NCBI RefSeq assembly: GCF_005862235.1
Contig: NZ_VCEK01000002.1
Coordinates: 644,534-708,533 of the forward strand
Origin: Saccharomonospora piscinae
Lineage (GTDB): Bacteria > Actinomycetota > Actinomycetes > Mycobacteriales > Pseudonocardiaceae
DNA length: 64,000 bases
Reading direction: 5' to 3'
In this document: positions 1 to 6,413 of the stretch, one piece after another
How the letters are laid out: each line of letters opens with the position of its first letter
Position numbering within the stretch: the stretch's first letter is position 1
The notes under the pieces: model-generated
Seen by the model: the letters and a program-made list of their open reading frames with translations, nothing else
Told to the model about the DNA's origin: nothing
The model's database searches: none
Translations under genes and position numbers: made by a program

Positions 1-2
1 GC

Positions 3-404
3 GCGGTGGTCCTCATCGTGCTGTTCTTCGTCACCTCGTCGGACTCCGGCTCGCTGGTGGTCGACATGCTGGCCTCGGGCGGCGACCCGAACCCGCCGGT
101 GTGGAGCCGGGTGTTCTGGGGTCTCGCGGAGGGTGGCGTGGCCATCGCGCTGCTGCTCGCCGGTGGCCTGAGCGTGCTGCAGACCGTGGCGATCCTCATC
201 GCGCTCCCGTTCAGCATCGTGATGATCGGGATGTGCGTGTCGATCTGGCGCGACTTCCGGGGTGAGCGCAACTCGATGCTGCGAATCCAGCGGAGGATGC
301 AACGGCAGGAGCTCACCGAGCACGTCACCAACAGCCTGATCGACGAGGGGCTCGTGGAGCCCAGCGACGACGGTCAGGCGGAAGCGGCCAAGACCAAGTC
401 CTGA
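3..404 (+). CDS. BCCT family transporter, C-terminal fragment (5' end outside window)
   Basis: The reading frame is open from base 3 to the TGA at 402-404, giving about 133 residues with no start codon needed inside the window. It begins in a transmembrane helix carrying FFVTSSDSGSLVVD, the conserved motif of the late helices of betaine/choline/carnitine transporters. Another hydrophobic pair of helices follows, then a charged cytoplasmic tail rich in Arg/Gln/Glu, as usual in this family. The role is Na+- or H+-coupled uptake of a quaternary-ammonium osmolyte. The substrate cannot be judged without the missing N-terminal helices. A perfect hairpin follows the stop. Confidence 0.85.
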   Translation, partial: AVVLIVLFFVTSSDSGSLVVDMLASGGDPNPPVWSRVFWGLAEGGVAIALLLAGGLSVLQTVAILIALPFSIVMIGMCVSIWRDFRGERNSMLRIQRRMQRQELTEHVTNSLIDEGLVEPSDDGQAEAAKTKS

Positions 405-420
405 CCCTTCCATGACACGG

Positions 421-457
421 ACTGCGGCGCCCCGGCATCCAGCCGGGGCGCCGCAGT
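421..457. terminator. Bidirectional hairpin terminator between convergent genes
   Basis: Arms 421-436 and 442-457 are perfectly complementary over 16 bp, almost all G/C, with a 5-nt loop. It lies between the stop of the BCCT gene (404) and the stop of the opposing DUF2470 gene (463), where a shared terminator is expected. There is no U tract, as is common in high-GC actinobacteria. Confidence 0.85.
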
Positions 458-462
458 CGTGT

Positions 463-1257
463 TCAGGGCCGTTCGCGGCGGTTCAGGAACGGGCAGCCGA
501 CGAGCTTGCGCAGCTCCACGGCGAGTTCCGGCGGGTGTTCCACGGGGCGCGAGAACGCGAGGCGCACGTCGTGGTCGTCCTCGTCGGTCTCGACGCGCAG
601 CCGAATGCCGTGCCGGTCGACGCCGAGCGGGCGCAGCCTGCCCTCCTGGAGTTCCGGTGGCAGCCGCCGGGTGAGCCCGCCGAGGACGTCGGTGTGGTCG
701 TGTTCGAGATGCCGCAGCCAGCGTGCCTCGTAGCCCAGGAAGGGGTCGGCGACGGCCGCGTCGAAGGTGACGGTCGACAGCGAGTGGGTTCCCTCGCTGT
801 CGGCGAGGACCACCGATGCGGGGGTGAACCGCAGCAACGAGAGGCCGTGCCCGACGTCGAGCAGGCGGGGATCGGGTTCCTCCGCTGCCTCTGCCAGCGT
901 GACGGCACGCGCGCGTGCCGCCTGGTCGTCGAGGCCGCGCAGCCATCCGGTGAGCCACAGCAACCCCCGCACGGGCTGCCGGAGGGCGACGGGCGCCTGG
1001 TCGGTGATCTCCAGTGTCACGGCCAGCTCGGCCGCCGCGTCACCGTGGATTCCCGCCGCGAGCGGGTCGTCCGTGGGCAGCACGATGCTGAGGTCGTCAC
1101 CGGCGTGCAGGTGCCAGCACACCGGGGCGGTGCGGTCGGCGTGCGCCTCGTGGCCGAGCGCGGGCAGCAGGCTCGTGGGGCCGCCGCGCACCGCGATGGT
1201 CTTGGCTCGCTCGGCGGGCCGGGGCGTCGGGGGCCGGTGGGGGACGGGTTCGCTCAC
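463..1257 (-). CDS. DUF2470 domain protein, predicted iron-regulated
   Basis: A 264-residue soluble protein with GTG start at 1257 and a strong GAGGAGGTGA ribosome site 5-6 nt upstream. The C-terminal third resembles the DUF2470 module found at the end of HugZ-type heme-utilisation and pyridoxamine-phosphate-oxidase-fold proteins. The N-terminal half has the same general fold signature but no cofactor motif that I can name. An excellent IdeR/DtxR box sits just upstream (1271-1289), so the gene should be repressed in iron-replete cells. That supports a job in heme-iron or siderophore-iron use. The biochemical function itself is inference from the family. Confidence 0.7.
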   Translation of the reverse strand: MSEPVPHRPPTPRPAERAKTIAVRGGPTSLLPALGHEAHADRTAPVCWHLHAGDDLSIVLPTDDPLAAGIHGDAAAELAVTLEITDQAPVALRQPVRGLLWLTGWLRGLDDQAARARAVTLAEAAEEPDPRLLDVGHGLSLLRFTPASVVLADSEGTHSLSTVTFDAAVADPFLGYEARWLRHLEHDHTDVLGGLTRRLPPELQEGRLRPLGVDRHGIRLRVETDEDDHDVRLAFSRPVEHPPELAVELRKLVGCPFLNRRERP

Positions 1258-1270
1258 GGCTCACCTCCTC

Positions 1271-1289
1271 TTAGGTAAGCCTAACCTTT
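1271..1289 (-). promoter_or_regulatory. IdeR/DtxR iron box
   Basis: TTAGGTAAGCCTAACCTTT matches the 19-bp IdeR/DtxR consensus TTAGGTTAGSCTAACCTAA at about 16 of 19 positions, with an intact inverted core. It ends 14 bp upstream of the GTG of the DUF2470 gene and overlaps its expected promoter. The next gene upstream on the opposite strand starts about 100 bp away, so the divergent gene could also be affected. Confidence 0.8.
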
Positions 1290-1344
1290 AGATCTTGGCG
1301 GGGGAACGTGGTGTGGCGCACGCGCCAGTGCTGGCGTCCGAATG

Positions 1345-1362
1345 GCGGACAGTTTTGTCCGC
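1345..1362. promoter_or_regulatory. Palindromic operator candidate
   Basis: GCGGACA (1345-1351) and TGTCCGC (1356-1362) form a perfect 7-bp inverted repeat with a 4-bp spacer. It lies 28-45 bp before the predicted leaderless start at 1390, covering the -35 region. This is a typical repressor position. The adjacent IclR-type regulator (2253-2885) is the obvious candidate ligand, but that assignment is inference. Confidence 0.5.
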
Positions 1363-1376
1363 ATTCCGTTCGCTAC

Positions 1377-1382
1377 TAGCGT
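1377..1382 (+). promoter_or_regulatory. Leaderless -10 element for the gene at 1390
   Basis: TAGCGT is followed by exactly 7 nt and the GTG at 1390. The same TANNNT-N7-start arrangement is seen before pheA, serS, glf and several others in this window. Confidence 0.5.
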
Positions 1383-1389
1383 GGGGGAC

Positions 1390-2256
1390 GTGACAAGCGC
1401 TGTGGAACTCCCGCCCCCCGGCCCCCGTGGAATCCCACCCCTGCTCGCCCGGCTTGTCGACGACTCGGCACTGTTCCCGCCCGGCGACGCGGCGATGCCC
1501 GACGCGCTCACCGGCTACCTGGAACACAGGTCCGGCGAGTACGCCGGAGTGCAGGGAGTTTTCCTGTGCCCGGCGTCCCGGCTCCCGGAAATGATCACTG
1601 AGCTGATCAAGATCCGGCCGAAGGAGCCGCTGCCGCTCTCGCTGATCATCGACACCGGACTCGGCGGGGTGCCGAAGGCCATTTCCATCGTCGAGTCCCG
1701 CGACGAACTCCTGTCGCTGCGGATGGTGGAGATGCCCGCGCCCTCGGACGTCGACGAGGTCTGGCTGGAACGGGTGTCGGAGTTCGTGCCCGAGGACGTC
1801 GTCCGCGTCGTCGAGCCCCGGCGCGGTGTCGGCTGGCTGGACGGGGTGCGCAACGTCATCGAGCACGGCAGCTGGCCCAAGATCCGGTGCGGCGGGCTGT
1901 CCAGCGAGAACTTCCCCGGTGTCGCCGAGGTGGCCGACTTCCTCGCGGTGGTCAGCGGGACGCCCGGCGCGTCGTTCAAGGCCACCAACAGCCTCCACCG
2001 GGCGGTGCGCCATGCCGAGGAGCACACCGGCTTCGAGCACCACGGGTTCCTCAACATGCTGGTCGCCGCGGGGCGGAGTCTGTCGGGCGGCGACGTGCGC
2101 GAGGCACTGGCCAGCACCGACGGCGAGGCGCTCGCCGCCGAGGCAGGGCAGTTGAGCGACGAGGCCGCCAAGGCCGTCCGGTCGCTGTTCGCCTGCTATG
2201 CGTCGGCGACGTTCGACGAGTCGATCACGGACCTGTCCGGCCTGGGCCTGCTGTGA
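1390..2256 (+). CDS. Conserved protein of unknown function
   Basis: About 288 residues, soluble, no signal peptide or membrane helix. I do not recognise the family. It has regular alternating hydrophobic/charged segments suggesting an alpha/beta fold, for example LSLIIDTGLGG, KIRCGGLSSENFP and VSGTPGASFKATNS. That last stretch is reminiscent of a barrel or phosphate-binding loop, without a decisive motif. The frame is open back to an ATG at 1342, but that codon lies in the palindromic operator. GTG 1390 is preferred because a TAGCGT -10 element lies exactly 7 nt before it. It overlaps the IclR regulator by 4 bp (GTGA), so the two are probably co-transcribed. Confidence 0.75.
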   Translation: MTSAVELPPPGPRGIPPLLARLVDDSALFPPGDAAMPDALTGYLEHRSGEYAGVQGVFLCPASRLPEMITELIKIRPKEPLPLSLIIDTGLGGVPKAISIVESRDELLSLRMVEMPAPSDVDEVWLERVSEFVPEDVVRVVEPRRGVGWLDGVRNVIEHGSWPKIRCGGLSSENFPGVAEVADFLAVVSGTPGASFKATNSLHRAVRHAEEHTGFEHHGFLNMLVAAGRSLSGGDVREALASTDGEALAAEAGQLSDEAAKAVRSLFACYASATFDESITDLSGLGLL

Positions 2257-2885
2257 GCGGGGAGGGCTCGCTGACGCTCGATCGCGGGCTCGCCCTGTTA
2301 CAGGCCGTGGCGGACGCGGCGGGGTCGTCGACGACGGTGACCGAACTGGCCGACGTCGTCGGCACGAGCCGCGCGGCCGTCTACCGGCTGCTGGTGCCAC
2401 TCGTCGAGCGTGGCCTGGTGTGGCGCGACGGCAGTCACGTGCGTCTCGGCGCGGGAGTGCTCCGGCTGGCCGAGCAGATGCTGCCGAGGGTTCGCGCGGC
2501 GGCCCGCCCCGTGCTGCGCGGACTCGCCGACGCGACCGGTGCGACAGCGCACCTCTCGATGGCCGAGGGCGATCAGGTCCACGTCGTCGCGGTGGCGGAG
2601 CCCTCGTGGACGACCTTCCACGTCGCCTACCGGCTGGGCAGCAGGCATCCCGCCTCGCGCGGGGCGGTGGGCAAGGCGCTGGCGCTGCGGCCCAAGGGCC
2701 GGGGGTGGGCCGCGGCCTCCGGTGACCCCCAGCCCGGCATCCACGGTGTCGCGACCCCGGTGCGGGGCGTCGTCGGGATCAGAGCGGCGCTGGGAGTGGT
2801 GTCCCTGACCCCGCTGGACAACGCGCTGGTCGGAGCGCAGGTGCAGGAGGCGGCCGGCGCGCTGGCGGCCTCGCTGCGCGGCTGA
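2253..2885 (+). CDS. IclR-family transcriptional regulator, short form
   Basis: 210 residues from GTG 2253, which overlaps the previous stop in a GTGA. The N-terminus (SLTLDRGLALLQAVADA, then VTELADVVGTSRAAVYRLL) is a typical IclR winged helix-turn-helix over residues 5-60. An effector domain follows with the LRGLADATGATAHLSM region. At 210 residues it is about 40 shorter than usual IclR proteins, and the C-terminal part of the ligand domain looks reduced. Coupling to the unknown gene upstream suggests it controls that gene, possibly through the palindrome at 1345-1362. Confidence 0.8.
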   Translation: MSGEGSLTLDRGLALLQAVADAAGSSTTVTELADVVGTSRAAVYRLLVPLVERGLVWRDGSHVRLGAGVLRLAEQMLPRVRAAARPVLRGLADATGATAHLSMAEGDQVHVVAVAEPSWTTFHVAYRLGSRHPASRGAVGKALALRPKGRGWAAASGDPQPGIHGVATPVRGVVGIRAALGVVSLTPLDNALVGAQVQEAAGALAASLRG

Positions 2886-2894
2886 CGGCGGAAC

Positions 2895-3512
2895 TCAGCC
2901 GAGCACGGCGCTGCCGAGCGCGACGAGCGAGAACCCGGCGAAGACGAACCCGGCGATGCGCTGGAGCAGCCGGGGCCGCAGGCGCGAGCGGATCTTGCGG
3001 CCGAGCAGCACCGCGATCCCGGCCACCGTGACGAGCGCGGCGAAGGACCCCAGGCCGACCGCCAGTGGCTGCGCGGAGCGCGCGACCAGGCCCGCTGTGG
3101 CGAGTTGCGAGGCGTCACCCCACTCGGCGGCGAACAGCACGCCGAACGAGGTGAGGGCGGCCCGGACGAACGAGACGGGCGTGCCGCCGCGTGCGGCATC
3201 GTGCGTGGCCTCCTCCTCCGAGGGCACCGCGCGGAATCCCTCCCGCAGCAGCATCGCAGCACCCAGGCCGAACATCACGCCCACGGCGACGGACACCAGC
3301 GTCTCGGGCAGGAACGTGAGGACGCTGCCGAAGCCGACCGCGATCAGCGCCTGCACCGCGAAGGCGGCGGACACTCCGGCGAAGACCGCTTTGGGGCGAA
3401 ACCGCGTGGTGAGAACGAGCGTCGCCACGAATGTTTTGTCGGGGAGTTCGACGGCGGTCACCAGGGCGAACGTCGTGGCGAACGCGATCAGTGCGGCGGA
3501 CACGGCACTCAC
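2895..3512 (-). CDS. TMEM165/GDT1 family (UPF0016) cation transporter
   Basis: 205 residues with about six transmembrane helices in two repeats. The two signature motifs are present: ELPDKTF near residue 22 and EWGDASQ near residue 131, the acidic E-x-G/P-D-K/R-T/S-type sites that bind the transported cation. Family members exchange Mn2+ or Ca2+ for protons; bacterial members mostly export Mn2+. GTG start at 3512 with an AGGGGTGA ribosome site. It is convergent with the IclR gene and divergent from the cyd operon. No manganese riboswitch was recognised upstream. Confidence 0.85.
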   Translation of the reverse strand: MSAVSAALIAFATTFALVTAVELPDKTFVATLVLTTRFRPKAVFAGVSAAFAVQALIAVGFGSVLTFLPETLVSVAVGVMFGLGAAMLLREGFRAVPSEEEATHDAARGGTPVSFVRAALTSFGVLFAAEWGDASQLATAGLVARSAQPLAVGLGSFAALVTVAGIAVLLGRKIRSRLRPRLLQRIAGFVFAGFSLVALGSAVLG

Positions 3513-3751
3513 TCACCCCTTTCGCCTGCAACGATAAAGGGGGAATTGCGAGAAGCCCAGTTGATCGACGTCTCGAATCGGTTTTTCAGGTGCGCTCAGA
3601 AAAGCGTGCCGGAATGCCGAACGGGCAATTTCGCCACGCCGAAACGTGGATTTCGGGGCGGCGGCCACGCTGGGGGCAGGACCTTGGTCCTGACCACTGC
3701 GGGACCACGGGACCTGACGCGAAACCGCAGGACGAGGGCAGAGTCGATCTC
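3513..3751. other. 239-bp divergent control region upstream of cydA
   Basis: Gap between the GDT1-type gene (minus) and cydA (plus). It holds the ribosome site of the exporter gene at its left end and a 16-bp inverted repeat at 3677-3692. The reading frame of cydA is open through most of it, so a longer N-terminus cannot be excluded. However, the translated upstream part has no resemblance to CydA. No Rex or CRP box could be named with confidence. Confidence 0.5.
3677..3692. promoter_or_regulatory. Inverted repeat upstream of cydA
   Basis: CAGGACC (3677-3683) and GGTCCTG (3686-3692) are perfectly complementary around a TT centre, 60 bp before the cydA start. It could be an operator or a small leader hairpin. 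The binding protein is unknown. Confidence 0.4.
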
Positions 3752-5245
3752 GTGGAAGTCCTGGATCTCGCGCGGTGGCAGTTCGGCATCACGACCGTCT
3801 ACCACTTCCTCATGGTGCCGCTCACCATCGGCCTTTCCGTGCTCGTGGCCGGTATGCAGACGGCCTGGGTGCGAACCGGTGACGCACGTTACTACCGGAT
3901 GACGAAGTTCTGGGGGAAGTTGCTGCTCGTCAACTTCGCCATGGGTGTGGTGACGGGCATAGTCCAGGAATTCCAGTTCGGCATGAACTGGAGCGCGTAC
4001 TCGCGGTTCGTCGGCGACGTCTTCGGTGCGCCACTGGCGATGGAGGGGCTGGTGGCCTTCTTCGTCGAGTCGACCTTCCTCGGGTTGTGGATCTTCGGAT
4101 GGGACCGGCTGCCGAAGCGGGTTCACCTGGCCTGTGCCTGGGCGTTCTCGCTGGCCACCATCGCGTCGGCGTACTTCATCCTCGCCGCGAACTCGTGGAT
4201 GCAGCACCCCGTCGGCGCGGAGTTCGTCGACGGCAGGCCGACGATGACTTCGATCTGGGCCGTACTGACCAACTCGACGGCCCTGGTGGCCGTGCCGCAC
4301 ACCATCGCGGGCTCGTTCGCGGTGGCGGCGGCCTTCCTGGTGGGGGTCGCGAGCTGGCACCTGTGGCGCAGGCGGAACGGCACGGACGAGCACCGCCCGG
4401 TCTGGCGGTCGTCCCTGAAGCTCGGCGCGTGGGTGGGGGCCGTGTCGTTCGCCGTCCTGGGCGTGAGTGGCGACCTGCAGGGCAAGCTCATGTTCGAGCA
4501 GCAGCCCATGAAGATGGCGGCGGCCGAGGCGCTGTGTCACACCGAACAGCCCGCCAGCTTCTCGATTCTCGCCGTCGGCGACGTGGCGGACGCGGACTGC
4601 GACAGCGTGAAGACCTTCAACGTTCCCGCCCTGCTGTCGTTCCTCGCGCACGGTGATCTGGAGACCGAGGTGCGCGGGATCGACGACCTCGTCGGCGAGT
4701 ACCAGGACCGCTACGGCACGCACTACCCGGACGACGACCGGCTCGGCGAACTCGCGGGGCAGCCGATCGACTACGTGCCGAACCTGCCCGTCACCTACTG
4801 GGGATTTCGGGTCATGGTCGGCTTCGGTGCGCTCAGCGCGGCGGTCGGGATGGCGGCGCTGTGGCTGACCCGGGGCGGCCGGATACCGGAGTCCCGGTGG
4901 TTTCCCCGTCTCACCCTGGGCGCGATCGTGCTGCCGTTCGTGGCCAACAGCGCGGGCTGGATCTTCACCGAGATGGGCAGGCAGCCGTTCGTCGTGGTCC
5001 CGAATCCGACCGGAGTGGACGGCGTGTGGATGTTCACCGCCACGGCGGTGTCGGACCTGACCACCGGCGAGGTGTGGACGTCGCTGATCGCGCTGACGAC
5101 GGTGTACGCGGTGCTCGCCGTCGTGGAGGTGTTCCTGCTGACGCGCTACGTGCGGGGTGGGGTCGAGGGCGTCCTGCCCGCCTCCGGCGGTGACGGATCG
5201 GACCGGGACCGAGGGTCCGGCGACGCGCTGGCGTTCGCGTACTGA
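3752..5245 (+). CDS. cydA: Cytochrome bd ubiquinol/menaquinol oxidase subunit I
   Basis: 497 residues from GTG 3752; GAGGGCAG lies 10 nt upstream. The quinol oxidase subunit carries hemes b558, b595 and d and reduces O2 to water with high affinity. Visible landmarks are His18 in YHFLMVPLTIG (b595 ligand region), the NSWMQHPVGAEF segment with the b558 His, the quinol-binding Q-loop with GDLQGKLMFEQQPMKMAA, and GWIFTEMGRQPF with the b558 Met. The Q-loop is of the short type. About nine transmembrane helices. The downstream gap to cydB is unusually long (157 bp) and holds DnaA boxes and a parS-like site. Confidence 0.97.
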   Translation: MEVLDLARWQFGITTVYHFLMVPLTIGLSVLVAGMQTAWVRTGDARYYRMTKFWGKLLLVNFAMGVVTGIVQEFQFGMNWSAYSRFVGDVFGAPLAMEGLVAFFVESTFLGLWIFGWDRLPKRVHLACAWAFSLATIASAYFILAANSWMQHPVGAEFVDGRPTMTSIWAVLTNSTALVAVPHTIAGSFAVAAAFLVGVASWHLWRRRNGTDEHRPVWRSSLKLGAWVGAVSFAVLGVSGDLQGKLMFEQQPMKMAAAEALCHTEQPASFSILAVGDVADADCDSVKTFNVPALLSFLAHGDLETEVRGIDDLVGEYQDRYGTHYPDDDRLGELAGQPIDYVPNLPVTYWGFRVMVGFGALSAAVGMAALWLTRGGRIPESRWFPRLTLGAIVLPFVANSAGWIFTEMGRQPFVVVPNPTGVDGVWMFTATAVSDLTTGEVWTSLIALTTVYAVLAVVEVFLLTRYVRGGVEGVLPASGGDGSDRDRGSGDALAFAY

Positions 5246-5316
5246 CCGAAAGGACGACAGATGCGACAGGCAAGCACGGTCAAGATCAGGTTCTCCACGG
5301 GCCTCCACCTGCGGTT

Positions 5317-5355
5317 TGTGGACAACTCACCCGGTTGTCCACAGCTTGTGGATCA
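5317..5355. promoter_or_regulatory. DnaA box cluster (two perfect, one degenerate)
   Basis: TGTGGACAA at 5317-5325 is TTGTCCACA on the minus strand, and TTGTCCACA occurs on the plus strand at 5335-5343. Both are perfect actinobacterial DnaA boxes, in inverted orientation with 18-bp centre spacing. A third, degenerate box (TGATCCACA on the minus strand) covers 5347-5355. The two perfect boxes also make a 10-bp-arm hairpin (5317-5326 with 5334-5343), so an intercistronic RNA hairpin is an alternative reading. Confidence 0.65.
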
Positions 5356-5357
5356 AT

Positions 5358-5373
5358 TGTTTCACGTGAAATG
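5358..5373. promoter_or_regulatory. parS-like ParB binding site
   Basis: TGTTTCACGTGAAATG matches the bacterial parS consensus TGTTTCACGTGAAACA at 14 of 16 positions, with the inner 12-bp palindrome TTTCACGTGAAA perfect. It sits 3 bp from the DnaA box cluster, between cydA and cydB. parS sites cluster around oriC in actinobacteria, and the gene content here is origin-proximal. Confidence 0.75.
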
Positions 5374-5402
5374 ACCACACTGTCGAGGGAAGGCTGACGT
5401 CG

Positions 5403-6413
5403 GTGGATCTGCCCACGCTCTGGTTCTGCGTCATCACGCTGTTCTGGCTGGGGTACCTCTTTCTGGAGGGCTTCGACTTCGGCGTCGGCATGCTGCTGCC
5501 CGTGCTCGGCCGGGACGACACCGAACGGCGGGTCATGATCAACACGATCGGTCCGGTGTGGGACGGCAACGAGGTCTGGCTGATCGTCGCGGTCGGCGCG
5601 ACCTTCGCGGCGTTTCCCGCCTGGTACGCGGGCCTGTTCTCCGCCGCCTACCTGCCGGTGCTGGTGCTGCTGCTCGCCCTCATCGGCCGTGGAGTGGCGT
5701 TCGAGTACCGGGGCAAGGTGGACTCGGCGCGCTGGCGGGCGAACTGGGACCGCGTCATCGTGCTCGGATCGTGGCTGCCCCCGCTGGCGGTGGGGCTCAT
5801 GCTGGCCACCACGGTGTTCGGGCTTCCGATCGACGCCGACGGCGACCGGGTCGGCTCGGCCCTGGCGGCGGTGCGCTGGGAGACGGTGCTCGGGGGTGTC
5901 GCGATCGCGGCGTTCTCGCTCGTCCACGGCGCCGCGTTCCTCGCGCTCAAGACCGACGGTGACGTGCGCCACCGCGCGCGGGCGTTCGCGCTGCGGTTCA
6001 CGCCGCTGGCGCTCGCGCCCCTGGTGGGGCTGCTGCTGCTCGTCCAGTGGCGCGACGGACTCACCTGGACGCTGGTGCCGCTGCTCGTCGTGCCGATCGC
6101 GGGCGCGGTGGCCGTCGCGCGCCTGCTGGCGGGTCGCGAGGGGCAGGCGTTCGCCGCACTGGGAACGGTGATCGCCGCGGCCGTGGTGGCGCTGTTCGGC
6201 GCGCTGTATCCCGAGGTCCTGCCGTCCACACTGGACGCGGCGAACTCGCTCACCGTGGCGGACGCGGCGTCCAGCCCGTACACGCTGCGGGTCATGAGCT
6301 GGGTCAGTCTGTTCGGGGCACCCGCCGTGCTCGTCTACCAGGGCTGGACGTACTGGGTCTTCCGCAAACGCATCGGCACCCACCACATCCCGAAGGTCCA
6401 CACTCCGACATGA
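5403..6413 (+). CDS. cydB: Cytochrome bd oxidase subunit II
   Basis: 336 residues from GTG 5403, with GAGGGAAGG about 10 nt upstream. It is the pseudo-symmetric partner of CydA and stabilises the heme subunit. Diagnostic sequences are LFLEGFDFGVGMLLP near the N-terminus, GPVWDGNEVWLI, and the C-terminal YQGWTYWVFRKRI. About eight transmembrane helices. The stop codon overlaps the start of the CydDC exporter (ATGA), so all three cyd genes probably form one operon despite the long gap after cydA. Confidence 0.96.
   Translation: MDLPTLWFCVITLFWLGYLFLEGFDFGVGMLLPVLGRDDTERRVMINTIGPVWDGNEVWLIVAVGATFAAFPAWYAGLFSAAYLPVLVLLLALIGRGVAFEYRGKVDSARWRANWDRVIVLGSWLPPLAVGLMLATTVFGLPIDADGDRVGSALAAVRWETVLGGVAIAAFSLVHGAAFLALKTDGDVRHRARAFALRFTPLALAPLVGLLLLVQWRDGLTWTLVPLLVVPIAGAVAVARLLAGREGQAFAALGTVIAAAVVALFGALYPEVLPSTLDAANSLTVADAASSPYTLRVMSWVSLFGAPAVLVYQGWTYWVFRKRIGTHHIPKVHTPT

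Noticed and set aside
1342-1389. Longer N-terminus for the unknown gene (ATG 1342)
   Set aside because: It lies within the palindromic operator and upstream of the predicted -10; the 1390 GTG fits the leaderless pattern.
5261-5374. 37-codon ORF between cydA and cydB with AAAGGA upstream, considered as a CydX-like small subunit
   Set aside because: The translation (begins MRQASTVKIRF) has no transmembrane helix and no CydX features, and the DNA is better explained by DnaA boxes and a parS-like site.
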